This document shows positions 1 through 13,235 of a stretch of 64,000 bases of DNA, in pieces. The notes beneath the pieces were generated by a model, which saw only the letters and a list, made by a program, of their open reading frames with translations, ran no database searches and was not told the DNA's origin. Positions within the stretch are counted from its first letter, which is position 1, and every line of letters begins with the position of its first letter. Made by a program: the position numbers and the translations under genes. Location: assembly GCA_963814975.1 (NCBI GenBank), contig CAWFFB010000022.1, positions 440,575-504,574 on the forward strand, written 5' to 3'. The stretch comes from CAVUXJ01 sp963814975. Its GTDB lineage: Bacteria > Acidobacteriota > Vicinamibacteria > Vicinamibacterales > CAVVIG01.

Positions 1-1182
1 GAGCGCCTCTCGATACAGCTGGATTCGGTCTAGGGCCAGTCGGATCCGCCGTCCCACGGCCTCCACGACCAACGTGGCCGAGGGCGTGAGGCGGTGCTTA
101 GTTCGCGAAAGGAGCGACAACACCGCTTTCACTCTGCCGTCGACCACGAGGGGCACCAGCGCCGCCGTGCCTGCGCCTAGCTGCTTGAAAGCTGACACTG
201 GTCCTCTTGGGCCGAGCAGCCTCGACGACAGGTCCCCTACATCGGAACTGAGGATCGCCAGCCCGCCAGACGCGATCACTCCGCCGAGCAGTGAATCAGA
301 AGGAAGATCGCCGGACGCGGCCGCCGTCAGAGTCACGAGCGTCGACTCATGCGTCGTCTCTGCATGAATCCCAGGCACGCACCGAATCGTCCCTTCGTCG
401 GTGACGACGTGCACCATTGTCCAGTCGGCGAGGAAAGGCACCGGGAGTCGGCACACCACGTCGATGAGGTCCTCAAACGCAACGAGGGGCGCCAGACGAT
501 CGGAAAAGTTCGACAGAAACGCCAGCGTGTCGCGTTGCTCGACAATGGCGCGCTGACGCGACCGTTCCGCCTCCTCGCGTTCAGCGATTTCGACTCGCAG
601 GCGCTCGTTCGCGAGCTCGAGTGCGACGGTACGCTCCTTGACGCGCACCTCGAGCTCGGCATGTGCGGTGCGCAACGCTCGTTCATTGTCACGAAGCTTG
701 CGTTCGGCATCAATGCGTTCGGTGATGTCAATCGCGTGTCCGAGAACGTACGGGATTATCGGGTGACCGTGGGATAGCACGTTGCGATACATCCAGACCC
801 TGGCGGTTCCATTCCGCGCGACCACTGTCATGACGCCCGCATCGTTCCCACGCTCTTGAATGCGTCGCAGGTAATCGTCGAAAAGCAGCCGCTTGTCGGC
901 CGCCAGAAACTCGCGCAAGTTGCGGCCGATGCCATCCTCCGGGCGATAGCCAAGAGAGCTGGCCGCGGCGGGGTTGATCGAGAGGATAATGCCAGTCAGG
1001 TCGTGAGTGCAGATCAGGCCAAGGCTGGATTCGATCAGTTCGCGGCACCGCCGTTCGCTGTCATGGAGCGCGTCGTTTGTTCTTTGACATGCCTCGGTCA
1101 ACTCTTCAGGAGCGGCCGGATTGCGCTCGTTGAGGGGCGTAGTCCTACGAACGGGTAGTTCGCCGCGATCGTGATCGGACAT
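1..1182 (-). CDS. PAS/GAF sensor protein, C-terminus beyond window
   Basis: An uninterrupted frame runs from ATG at 1182 to base 1 (394 codons, no stop), so the product is partial. A PAS domain covers about residues 38-153 (SLGLICTHDLTGIILSINPA through HAIDITERIDAE), followed by a charged coiled coil to about residue 205 (RTAHAELEVRVKERTVALEL) and a GAF domain from about residue 215, ending RRIRLALDRIQLYREAL. This order is usual for cytoplasmic sensor histidine kinases or SpoIIE-type phosphatases; the output domain would lie left of base 1, so the class cannot be decided. No membrane segment is seen. The start is the first in-frame ATG; a clear ribosome site is not obvious. Confidence 0.85.
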   Translation of the reverse strand, partial: MSDHDRGELPVRRTTPLNERNPAAPEELTEACQRTNDALHDSERRCRELIESSLGLICTHDLTGIILSINPAAASSLGYRPEDGIGRNLREFLAADKRLLFDDYLRRIQERGNDAGVMTVVARNGTARVWMYRNVLSHGHPIIPYVLGHAIDITERIDAERKLRDNERALRTAHAELEVRVKERTVALELANERLRVEIAEREEAERSRQRAIVEQRDTLAFLSNFSDRLAPLVAFEDLIDVVCRLPVPFLADWTMVHVVTDEGTIRCVPGIHAETTHESTLVTLTAAASGDLPSDSLLGGVIASGGLAILSSDVGDLSSRLLGPRGPVSAFKQLGAGTAALVPLVVDGRVKAVLSLLSRTKHRLTPSATLVVEAVGRRIRLALDRIQLYREAL

Positions 1183-1394
1183 GAATTGACTGGAAACCGT
1201 GATTATAGGGTGTTTCTTGATCCAACGACATCGGTGCCGACGGCGCTAGCTCATCGGTTGACGACCTGTTTTTCTCGACTGAAAGAGCCCATCGAATGTC
1301 GCGTGATCTGGCAAGCGGCCCTATTGCGGGTTTGGGCAGAACCCAAGAACGTGAAACCCTCTAGAAACCTACGGGGTCGCCGAGAGGTGCGCAG

Positions 1395-1433
1395 ACCCGA
1401 CCCAGGATCCCTCCCGGGATGGTGTCGGGTTTT
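1395..1433 (+). terminator. Hairpin with short T-run
   Basis: An inverted repeat pairs 1395-1401 with 1424-1430, with an inner ATCCC/GGGAT stem, and is followed by TTTT. It has the shape of an intrinsic terminator on the plus strand, but no plus-strand gene is recognised upstream. The rest of 1183-1739 shows no supportable gene. Confidence 0.3.
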
Positions 1434-2058
1434 CAACTCGCTTAGGTGAGACCCCAAGTTCACGCATTCTGTATCCCTCTCTTACCCAGTACGGCACGGC
1501 GCACCGCGGTTCATCGAAGCTTGGGCGCGAAAGGCGGTGGTCTTTCCAACCATCACATTTCAAGGTCCTGAAAAACTGAAGGGCGACTTATTCGAACTCG
1601 CGAATTTCCCCGTAAAGTCCGCACGCTGCGCCACAGAGCCCTCAATTGCAGGATTGCGTCCTGACCCGTCCTGCTCGTCCCGTTCTGACCCGACCGCTAC
1701 ACTTCCGGTGACACAGAGAGGTCCAAGCTAGCTCGGTCTCTAAGTCGCGGCCATCGGCAGATAGCCAGAAAGCTTGGTAAGCACTGCGCCGCTATCGAGA
1801 AGAAGATCCCGATCTGGCTGCACGTCGTGATCGAGATCCTTCCCGATTCTTTTGCCAATGATCCTGATCGCCTCGCGCGCTTCAGCGGAAGCGCAGGTTG
1901 TGCCTACCATAAACCTCGTTCTTGTTGGAACCATTGCGGTTGCAGCCGGCGATGACCAGCCTTCCAATGTGATGTCAGTGTTCAGCTCCCTGCTGACGGC
2001 GCTTCGAGATTCCGGCAGTTCGCGGGCGAACCTTGCAGCTTGAGATCCTCGCGCTACG

Positions 2059-2201
2059 GCATCAGCTTCAAGTCTTGAACGATCGCATGGGCACCGACTT
2101 CGGTTGACTCCCTTCGACCGGCAGCTCGATTTGGGCACCAGCTTCGCGTGCTTGAACGATCGCATCCGCGCGTCGACTTCGGCTGACGCGCTTCGACCGG
2201 C
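2059..2201. repeat. Two imperfect ~65-bp direct repeats
   Basis: Units 2059-2122 and 2135-2201 share the order CAGCTTC, CTTGAACGATCGCAT, CGACTTCGG, TGAC and CTTCGACCGGC, with scattered substitutions. They lie in 1740-2340, where no convincing gene is seen. They look like an intergenic repeat family; the function is unknown. Confidence 0.6.
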
Positions 2202-2340
2202 GACTCGGGGCCTGGTTCTCACGGGTCTGGTCTAATGGCGTGCAGCGCTCGTCATCGGCCTCTCTGCCAGCAGGGCTTCAACTTGCAATACCGCTCAGTC
2301 ACTTCCTGACGTTTACGACGCAGACGGTCCGCTGCCAACG

Positions 2341-5149
2341 TCACCCCCCAGCCGCAACCCGTTCGGCAGCGGCTCGCCGAACGCGCGGCTCGTATCCGCA
2401 AATGTCGCCGTCACCACTTCGTACAGAGGCCGCGCCGCGTCCGGGTCGACGCCAGCGTCCCGCAGTCGCTGCCGTGCGGCATCGAATACGTGCTTCGTCC
2501 AGATCGCGCAGCGGGTCGCCGGTCAGGGCGCCGATCTGAACGATCGCCGCGAAGAGCTCGGGGGTATCGCGTTCGTTCGCGATCAGCTCTTCGAGCCAGC
2601 GGCCCGCGTCGGACTGCCGCCACGACGCTGGTCAACGGTCCATAGATCGGCGTGCGCGCGCCGAGCCGCCCGATCGACCAGAGCAGGCTCGCGTTGTCTT
2701 CGTCACGGCGCAGCCGCCGGATCACTTCGTCGCCAATCTTCACGCGCGTCGCGGCGTCGAGGCGCTCGAGGCTCGCGAGCAGACGCCAGCTCTCACGCTC
2801 GACCTGCGGGTTCGGCTTCTTCGCCTTCGCGCCGGCGAGGCCGAGATCGGCCATCACGCGCTGCGCCAGCTCGCGCTGCTGTCCGGCGGTGAACCCGCCA
2901 GACGCCCGCTGCCACAGGACGAGCCACTCGACCCGGTTCTGGATCGAGCTCGCAAAGCTCACGCCCGCGGCGTAGATCTTCCGTGCCTCGGTGATCCGCC
3001 ACGGGTCCTTGGCCGCGCCGAACCCCGGACGGATGCAGAACCCGAACAGGTTCAGCCATCGCGCCTCAAGCGGCGCCGATCGCCGGCGTCCGTCAGCGAC
3101 CTCGAGCAGCGCATCGGCGAGCCGCCGGATGACGCCGAGCGGCCACGCGCTCTTCGCATATCCGAACTGCCTCTCGATCTGCGCGACGATGTCCTCTGGC
3201 GTGACGTCGCCTGATGTCCCGTTCGAACAGCGAGCGGATCAGGGTGCCCGCCGCGCCGATCGCCTCGTCCGCGATCACGACCTCGCTCGACTCACCCTCC
3301 GACGTCGCGTCCTCCGCGTCCGTCCATCTCCTCCGCGGCGCTCCGCACCTGAAACTGCAGCCGCCAGCGGTGTTCGGTCGTCTCCGATCGGCACCATATC
3401 TCCAGCGTGCCGACTTCCGTGAACGCGACCGACAGTCGGACCGGCAGCTCGACGTGGCGCGACTTCCGCCCGAAGCGGAATACGGTGACGAGCGGCGCAT
3501 GTTCCCGCGCGTCCACGCCGGGATCGAGAGAGACGATGTCGCCGGCGCGATCCGGGCGCGTCGTCGAGCTGTAGAGCGAGAAGGACATCGGACGATTCGT
3601 CACGACGGTGAACGGATGATCGAAGGTCTGTTCCGTCCCTTCCTCGGTCCCGCGCGCGAGCACGCAGACCGCCGCGATCGCTCCCGCTCCGGGCGGCGCG
3701 CCGAGAGCGATGTAGTAGGCGCGTCCGCTCCCCGCCTTCACCAGGGACCCCGCGCGGCCGATGCCGGCACGCAGGCGGGCATAGGTCGCCGCGCCGACGG
3801 CGACCGCCGCCTCGAGGTTCCCTGTCGCCAGCAACCGCGGTGTGTCCCCGAACCAGCCGGCCAGCGCCTGCGCGACCCGCTCGCGCGCGACCGGCGGGGT
3901 GAAGAAGCCACCGTTGAACAGCACCAGATCGGGACGGATCATCCGCCGTCCGGCCGTCAAGACGACGGCGCGGTGATCGGGCGCAAAGACGGCCGCGGAG
4001 CGCGCGAGAAACGCGGCCAGGTGGCGCGTGATCGCCGGATCGGTTTCGTACGGCAACCCGAGCTCGCGCAGGCCGGCGCGGCGATCGCGGCCGCGGCTTT
4101 CTTCATCCGCCCGCGTCAGCGGCAGGAACTCGTGCAGGGCCGCCTCCACTTCATCGCGCGTCAGATCGACGGTCATCGAGTCGCCGATGAGCGACCGGCC
4201 GGCGCCGAGGACGGTGATCGGCACGCGGTCTGCCGCCGCCTCGCCGAGCATCCGCTCCTTGGCCGCGCTGCACAGCCGGCGGAGCGACGACCGCTGCGTA
4301 ATCGCCAGCCGCATGGCGGGGCGGGCCTCGGCGATCTTGCGCTCGACGATCGTGGCGAGCGCGAGATCGAGGTTGTCGCCGCCGAGGAGCAGGTGATCGC
4401 CGATCGCCACGCGTTCGAACGACGGCGCCCCCGCCTCGATCCGGACCCGAATCAGGCTGAAATCGGTCGTGCCGCCTCCGACGTCGCAGACGAGCGCGAT
4501 CTCATCGTCTTCGAGCGCGATCGCCCTCCGCTGTTCGGCCATCCACGCGTAGAACGCGGCGATCGGTTCCTCCAGCAGCGTCAGCCGTGGACAACTGCGC
4601 CGCCTGCGCCGCTTCGACGGTCAGCTCGCGGGCCTCTTCGTCGAATGACGCCGGCACGGTGAGCACGATCGACTGCCGCTCGAACCGCGCCGCCTCGTCG
4701 CCGGCCGCCATCGTCGCGTTCCACGCGTCGCGCAGGTGCATCAGATACCGCGCCGACGCATCGACGGGCGACACGCGCGGGGCGGAGCCGGTGCTGCCCC
4801 AGGGAAGGAAGGCCGCGTGCCGATCGACCCCGGGATGGGCGAGCCACGATTTCGCCGAGGCCACCTGCCGCGCAGGCGCCAGCGCACCGCGATCGCGCGC
4901 CAGCACGCCGACGATGGCGCTGGGATTGGGCTCCCACGGCAGCGCGATGCCGCCGCCGGCGATTTCGTCCGGTTCAGGGAAGTAGAGGAACGACGGCAGC
5001 ACGGGCCGGGGCTCGACGACGCCCGGCGCGGTCAGCTGGGGAATGCGGAACACCTCGACCCGCGGATTGCGCCGCCGCGTGTCCACGGCGGCGACGGCGG
5101 AGTTGGTGGTGCCGAGATCGACACCGATCAGGAACGGAGTGGGAGGCAT
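2341..5149 (-). CDS. Hsp70-like protein with long C-terminal extension (DUF3731 type)
   Basis: Hsp70/actin-fold ATPase of the long bacterial type. It starts at ATG 5149, three bases after the stop of the upstream Hsp70 gene begins. The N-terminus has the phosphate-1 loop IGVDLGTTNSAVA; phosphate-2 is VCDVGGGTTDFSL near 4470; GDHLLLGGDNLDLAL follows. The frame changes near 4588, 3211, 2615 and 2480; joining the frames gives a continuous protein of about 935 residues ending RAFGEPLPNGLRLGG at 2341. The last ~270 residues (GDVTPEDIVAQIERQFGYAK, then an Arg/Leu-rich helical region) match the extension known as DUF3731, not a classical DnaK substrate domain. It is third in an operon with a DUF2760 gene and a second Hsp70. 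The indels are probably sequence error because every segment keeps family similarity. Confidence 0.8.
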
Positions 5150-5150
5150 T

Positions 5151-7026
<1,876 letters not shown>

Positions 7027-7033
7027 ATGTGTG

Positions 7034-7547
7034 TTACGCGAGCTCGATTTCGGCCGGTGCGACGATGGTGCGGCCCGTCGTCGCCGAGCGGAGGAAGCTG
7101 GACGCGGGACGCGCGCCAGCCAGGATGGAGGAGCGTGCCACGGAACGGCGGCTGCCCGGCGACGTTCCCGACGAGGTGGAAGGCCGCGGGATCGATCGGC
7201 TGATCCTGTCCGACCGTGACGGCCTCGCCTTCCCGGCCGGGAAGGATCGCCTCGAGCGTCACATAGCGTTCGAGCACGCGGTGGCAGCCTGCGTGGACGT
7301 CACGCGCGGCCGCGCCGATCTGCGCGTCGGAGTAGGCGGCGAGGTCCTCGAGGACGAAGTCGATGAGCCGGCCTTCGCGCTGCAGCAGGGCGAGCATCTG
7401 GACGGCACGATCCGACGTCTCCGCAGCGATGGGCTGTGCCGGCGTCTCGGCGTGAGCGGCAGGCTGGAGCGCAGCGGGCAGGCGGCCCTTGAAGAGGATC
7501 GTGAAGAACGCCGCGAACGCCAGCTTGATCCGAGTCCACACAGTCAT
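7034..7547 (-). CDS. DUF2760 family protein
   Basis: About 170 residues, ATG at 7547 preceded by GGAG. The N-terminus MTVWTRIKLAFAAFFTILFK is a short amphipathic or membrane-associating helix, followed by a compact domain containing MLALLQREGRLIDFVLEDL and FRGTLLHPGWRA. A frame change near 7064 lets the usual family ending (IVAPAEIEL) be read, with the stop at 7034-7036. DUF2760 genes are commonly found beside Hsp70-like genes; here it is first in the operon. It may be a client or adaptor of the two Hsp70-like proteins; this is inferred from context only. Confidence 0.75.
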
Positions 7548-7987
7548 CGCACGCTCCGCTCGTTGATTGTGACACGTGGACGTCGCAAGCGAAACTGATC
7601 GTCAAGCGCAGTGAGCTCGCCAGCGTGCACACGGTCATCCGGCGGTCCCCTGTTCTTTCTGGCCATGCTCCGCACCGAGCATGGGAGTGGCCGAGGCCGA
7701 TGACGGTGGATCGTGGAGCGCACATTTGCCTGGCCCAGTCAGTTTTCGCCGCCTGCGCGTGCGGTATGGCTAGCGGGACCGCGAGGGTGTTCCTCTCGCC
7801 CGGGTGGGCGCTTGCTCGCAGTCGCTGGGCAGGACGTGGAGGACGGCCTGAGTGGATGCCCACTTCTCCGGCGCCCATCGCCAGGTCGCCGCTTGGGGTA
7901 ATCGCCTCCGCGCCGCTGCTCTGGGGCTTCCGAAGACCAGACCCTGGGAATCGGTCTAAAAAGAAACTGTTGGAAGTAGCTGGTTCT
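7548..7987. other. Non-coding stretch
   Basis: No supportable gene. It holds the promoter region of the minus-strand chaperone operon and the downstream end of the IS110 element. I could not fix promoter boxes or the exact IS end. Confidence 0.5.
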
Positions 7988-9208
7988 TCAGGCGGCCTTG
8001 ACCTCCACTTGGACGCCGAGGTCGCGGAGTCGCTTGAGGAGCCGGTTGGCTAAGCGGGTCTTGTCGTGGCGCGCGAAATACTGGTCACCGAGATCATGGA
8101 ATTCCGTACCGTCGCGCAGCATGGAGTAGATGGCCGTCAGCATGGAGGCGGCGACGGCGACGATCGCCTTCTTGGGGCCGCGGCGAGTCTTGAGCCGGAG
8201 AAACTGGGCTTGGAAGTAGCTCTGCTTCTTACGGGCGGCGGGCCAGGCGATTTGCACGAGCGTGGTCTTCAGCCACGGCGCGCTTTGCCGTGTGCGCGTG
8301 GACCGGCGTTTGCCGGCGCTTTCGTCCAACCGTGGGCATAAGCCCGCCCAGGAGAGGAGATGGCCCGCGCTCGGAAACCGCGACATGTCCTCGCCGATCT
8401 CCGAGAGGATCACCGCGGCCGCCGTCTCACTCACGCCCGGCATCGTCGTCAGGAGACTGACTGCCGCCCGAAAGGGCGAGGGCCTCGCGAATCCGCGCTT
8501 CGACGTCCGCGACGGCGGCGTCGAGCCCGTCGATCTGCGTCAGATGCAGTTGGAGCAGGAAGCGGTGATGGGCGGTCACGCGCCCGTGGAGCGCCTCGAC
8601 GAGTTCGGCGTGGGAGACTTTCAGCCGCCCGTTGCTGCAGTCCGCCAGACGTTCCGGATCGGTCTCGCCCGCCACCATCGCCTCGAGCATGGCGCGTCCA
8701 CTGACGCCGAGAATGTCCCGGATCACTTCCGTGAGCTTGATATTGGCATCCTCGAGCGTCTTCTGTATGCGCTGCGCGTGGCGGGCGCGCTCGCGCACGA
8801 GTTGCTTCCGCGTCCGGGTCAGGTCGCGGAGCGCAACGATCGGGGCGGGAGGCACAAAACTACTCCGGATCAGTCCAGCGCCAGCAGATCGGCGATCCAC
8901 GTGGCATCGTTCTTGTCGCTCTTCCGCCCAGGGATGTTCCGGATGTGCATGGCGTTGGCGAGCACCAGCGTCACGTGGTCCTCGAGGATGTGCCACACCG
9001 GCTTCCAGTACACGCCGGTGGCTTCCATTGCCACGTGGGTCACACCCTGCGCTGTGAGCCAGTCCGCCAAGTCGAGCAGTCCCCGGGTATTCGTCGACAC
9101 CGTGCGGTGGGCGTACGTCACGGTCGTGCCCACCGCGAGGCGCACGCAGGCGACGATATTCTTCGCGTGGACATCCAAGCCGGCACAGCGCGGATGCATG
9201 ACCTCCAT
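7988..9208 (-). pseudogene. IS110-family transposase, frame broken twice
   Basis: DEDD-type transposase of IS110 elements. ATG at 9208 follows a GGGAGG ribosome site. The N-terminal RuvC-like half has GLDVHAKNIVACV, HVAMEATGVYWKPV and GRKSDKNDATWIADLLA. Near 8880 one base appears missing: the family motif DLLAHGLIRSSFVPP is recovered by adding one A in the GCGCTGGAC context. A second change near 8465 joins it to the C-terminal half (MPGVSETAAAVILSEIGEDM, then SWAGLCPRLDESAGKRRS with the catalytic-Ser region, then RGPKKAIVAVAASML). Corrected length is about 405 residues, normal for the family. It lies between the chaperone operon and the kinase gene. Either an inactive copy or an indel artefact. 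Confidence 0.85.
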
Positions 9209-9330
9209 CAGCCGCCTCCCTTCTCAGCGGCACAGGCGTGGAGTCCCCGGATGTGGAATCTAAAAGGCGCGCTCTCCGGCGACACGCCGGCGTCGCAATA
9301 CGGGGTGCTCGCGGGACTCCGGGTCACACT
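9209..9330 (-). ncRNA. Candidate IS110 bridge-RNA region
   Basis: IS110 elements of the IS621-like group carry a bridge RNA in the non-coding end upstream of the transposase. Here that end would lie just right of 9208. It has no ORF and contains a perfect stem at 9276-9281/9285-9290 (CCGGCG, loop ACA, CGCCGG). The element boundary is not identified, so this is a positional inference. Confidence 0.25.
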
Positions 9331-9546
9331 ACACTCCGGGCTGATCGCACCAATGAACAAGCCGACCTCGAGGCCCGCACCGCCGCGACACTGTACCCTG
9401 TTTCATCGCCACGAGGGTCGGTCGCAGACCGTCCGCCACTACACTACGCCGTTGATAAGGACCTACCAACGGCCAAGGCACCGGAGAGCCAAGTTGTGTC
9501 GATATTCTCGCCCATGCCCCGGCGCCGAGCTGGCGAAGGATCTCGC

Positions 9547-12456
9547 CTACTTCTTGAGACCTGCCGTCCAGTTCAGGACGACGGTGATCGATGAGGCGGC
9601 CGCGTCTTCGAGCGGCACGTTGAGCAGGAACCGCTGGCCGTCGCGCGCCACGTCGTACTGGTGCCGGAGTGCCCGGCGCATTAGAGGGGCCGTTCAGCAG
9701 GTGCGCCTCGAACAGCGGAACGGCGGCACCCACGTCGAGCCTGGTGGCGCTCCTGACAGGGACGGCCATGAGCCGCTCGTCGCTGGCGTAATAGAACAGC
9801 TCTCGACCATCCCGCCGCCATCGCGGGAACCAGCCGCCGTCTTTCGAGATCTGCCACTTGCCGCCACCCGGCGCCGGGAAGCTCTGCACGTAGACCTCGA
9901 ATCGTCCCGATTCGTCGGTGTTGTACGCCAGCCATCGGCCATCCGGCGACACTTGGCTGTCGAACTGAATAAACCGCGACGGATCGAACAAGTGCAGCGT
10001 CTGCTCCCCCACGAGGGGCACGATCCCAATCTGGGAGCGGCCATTCACGGGGGTGCGGTAGGCGAGGAAGCGCCCGTCGGGCGACCAACTGTGCGGCAAC
10101 ATGTTCTGGCTCGACTTGACGAAGGGTTCCTCGATCCCCACGCCGTCTGCCCGCTTCTGATACAGGTGGTAGACGCCGCCATCGCGATCGGAACCGAACA
10201 CAATCCGGCTGCCGTCCGGCGACCAGACCGGATAGATGTCGTTCCCCGGATCGAACGTGAAGCGCGAGGCGACGCCGCGCGCCAGCTCCACCAGCCAGAG
10301 GTCCTGGGTGCGGCCCTGCGGATCGACGGCGTTCACGGCCACCCGCGCACCGTCCGGTGACAACTCAGGGTTGCGGTACACGCCCGGTTGACCAATGGCA
10401 CCCAGCGCCTTGCCGGCGCGATCGACCCACGTCAATTGCGTGCGTGTGGTTGGCACCAGTCCGATACGTCAGCCCCCCCGTCGTCGATGCCGAAAAGGCT
10501 GCGCCGGCTAAGGGTCGCGTTGAAATCGACATTTTCGGCCACGGGGAACGATTCGCCCATGGTCCGCAGTCGCGCCGCATCGAACGATTGCGCCAGGAGC
10601 GTCCCCTGTCGCATGAACAGCAGGTATCCGTCGGCGTAGATCGCCTTGAGAGTCCGACGCGAATAACGGGGTCCGCTCCTCCGAATCCAGGGAGCCGACG
10701 TAGACGGTGGTCGGCGGCGTCGCCACGTACAGGAAGCGCCGGCCGTCGGGAAGAAACCAGGGCCCGCCGATGCCCCTGTTCCTTCTTGGCGGCATCCAGG
10801 GTCGTCACCGGCGCGGGGGCGCCACCGGCGGCCGAGACGCGGAACAGTCCGCTCGTCAGGTTCGGCGCAAACACGATGGTGCCGTCGCGGTTCCAGGTCC
10901 CGCCTACTCCGTCGGCCGCGTCGCACAGGGTGACCGGTGGCCCGCCGGTGACGTCGATCTTCTTCAGCTTGCCTTGGGCAAAGAAGCCGATGAACCGGCT
11001 GTCGGGCGACCAGAACGGAAATACCCCGCCTTCCGTCCCTGGAAGCACCTGCGCTTCTCCCGCGTCGAACGACCGGACCGCCAGCGCGAATCCGCCAGTG
11101 GTGTTGACACCAAAGACGACGCGCCGGCCATCCGGAGAAAGCGCCTGAGAGAGCTGCCGCCGCGCCGCCGACCAATCGAGCTGCCCGCGGGCGGCGAGAC
11201 CTGAAATCGGACCGCGGCGGCCGGCTCCGGGCGAGGGCGAGCGAACTGCAGCGCGCCGATCCCGAGGGCCGCCGCGGTCGCCACGGCGGCCATCACCCAC
11301 GCCAGGCGCGCTCGCGTGCGAACGGTCGTCGCACGCGGCGCCGCGCCGCTGACCTGCATGCCGGTTTCAGCAATCCACTTCAACTCGCGCGCCAGATCGC
11401 CCGCGCTTTGCCACCGCTCGTCAGGATCCTTGGCCAGGCACGTGGCGACGACGCGGTCGAGCGCCGGCGGCGTGAGCGGTTGCAGCGCGGAGACGGGCGT
11501 CGGGTCCGCCGACATGATCGCGGCACTCACGCTCGCGTGGCTCGTGCCCTCGAACGCCTTCTTCCCGGTGAGCATCTCGTACAGCACCGCGCCGAACGCG
11601 AAGATGTCCGTGCGCGCGTCTGCCTCTCGGCCTTCGAGCTGCTCCGGCGCCATGTACTGACACGTCCCGAGGATCGTGCCCGGCGCCGTCAAGCTGGGCG
11701 GCGCGCGTCGGCCGCATCGAGCGGTCCGCACCGGCGACCGCCGGGGCGCTGGCCTTCGCCAGCCCGAAGTCCAGCAGCTTCGCCATCGGTGGCGCGGACG
11801 CGCCGCCGCTCCGCGTGAGCATGATGTTGCCGGGCTTGAGGTCGCGATGGACGATGCCCGCGCGATGCGCCGTGTCGAGCGCGCTCGCGATCTGGATCGC
11901 GATCCTCAGCGCCTGATCGAGCGGCAGCGCGCCTTTCGCCAGGCGATCGGCGAGCGTCTCGCCTTCGACCAGTTCCAGGACCAACGCGTGGACGCCGTCG
12001 CTCTCTTCGACCCCGTAGATCGCGCCGATGTGCGGATGGTTGAGCGACGCGAGCACCCGCGCTTCGCGCTCGAAGCGGGCCAGCCGGTCGGGATCCGCGG
12101 TGAAGGCACGCGGCAGAATCTTGAACGCGACGTCGCGCCCGAGCTTCGTGTCGCGCGCGCGATACACCTCGCCCATGCCGCCCGCCCCGAGCAGTGTCTG
12201 GATCTGATAGACGCCGATGCGTCGACCGGTCAGCATGGTTCCGTCGGGTGGTTGACGATCCCGGCCGCAGCCGCGAACGCCGGCTCCGACAGGAAGCCTG
12301 CGGCGTCGCGCTCGTTCGCCAGCAGCGATGCCACTTCCTGTTGGAGCGCGTCATCACCGCCGCACGCCTCGCGCAGGAATCCGGCGCGATCGCGCGCGTC
12401 ACGCGTCAGCGCGGCGTGATAGAGCTGCGAGATCTGCTGCCAGCGGTCGGGATTCA
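9547..12456 (-). CDS. Serine/threonine protein kinase with TolB-like propeller
   Basis: Large membrane-anchored kinase typical of Acidobacteriota, about 970 residues after joining frames. Start ATG 12456 has AGGGAGGG upstream and begins MNPDRWQQISQLYHAALTR, a usual N-terminal helix region. The kinase domain starts GVYQIQTLLGAGGMGEVYRA (12236 onward), with HRDLKPGNIM, DFGLA and MAPEQLEGREADARTDIFAF. A membrane helix LAWVMAAVATAAALGIGALQ lies near 11300. Beyond it are repeated propeller blades (LSPDGRRVVFGV, FWSPDSRFIGFF, PVWSPDGSRIVFGSDRDG, VSPDGRWLAYNTDESGRF) and the ending ITVVLNWTAGLKK at 9547. Frame changes lie near 12234, 11695, 11190, 10775, 10640, 10465 and 9690. So many indels in one otherwise complete family member point to sequence error. 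Probable role: receptor-like phosphorylation signalling with an outward sensor propeller. Confidence 0.85.
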
Positions 12457-13235
12457 TGCCGTTGCCCTCCCTGACCCGTGCGCAGCAGCCAGAGTCCGCC
12501 GTCGATGATCGCCATCGACGTGATCGCGACCTGATGATCGCTCGCACTCATGCTGCCCGCCCCAAGAGCGGCGAGACCGTCGTACGAGCAGAAGCGAGTG
12601 CCGGCGAACAAGCGGCGGCGGCTAGGCTACCGTGAACACGCTGATTCTAGGGGGAAGGCCCGCGCCGGTAAAGCGGAAACGGGTCGCACGCTTGCGCCGT
12701 CATCCAGTCATTTCGCAGAGTTCCCCGGCACATCCAGACATGGCCGAGGGCTTCGTCTGTCACGAGGGTACGAGACAGACAGTCTTTCCCGGAAATGCGG
12801 CAACGCACACCGACGGCTCCCGGAGCGTTCATCGGAAGTGCCGCGGCCCGAGAGGGCGAGCGGAGCCCGGGGGCCTCAACTCGCCACTGCTCCGTTAGAG
12901 GGGACTGATGCCGTGATCCACATCAGGCCGGCCGCCTGAGCCGGGGTATTGGACCGGCAGCCGACATGAGAGCGGCGCCCGGCGGGTGGTCACGGACCCT
13001 ATCGAGTCTGATAAGCCCCGTACCCGGTCAGAACTGGCGCGCCAGGAATGCTTGGTAGCTTAAAGCAACAACCTTCTGTCGAGCCGCGTGCAATCGACGC
13101 CGACAGGGACGCGAGTCTCGTAGAACATAGGACGAAGAAATCTGGCCCTGCGGGGAACGGGTAGGTGTATAAGGGCCGTGATCCGTGCGGGCATAAAGGT
13201 GTTCGAGGCGGATTCGAGTGCAGAAGGGAGTCAAT
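12457..13235. other. Intergenic, nothing recognised
   Basis: Short open frames exist on both strands but none shows a conserved motif, ribosome site or plausible protein composition. The promoters of the divergent kinase and secreted-protein genes must lie here. Confidence 0.5.

Noticed and set aside
1740..2222. 160-codon minus-strand frame
   Set aside because: Its N-terminal half is a translation of the 65-bp repeats and the rest has no motif or ribosome site.
3214..4662. 482-codon open frame on the plus strand
   Set aside because: Antisense to the Hsp70-like gene, which carries clear ATPase motifs.
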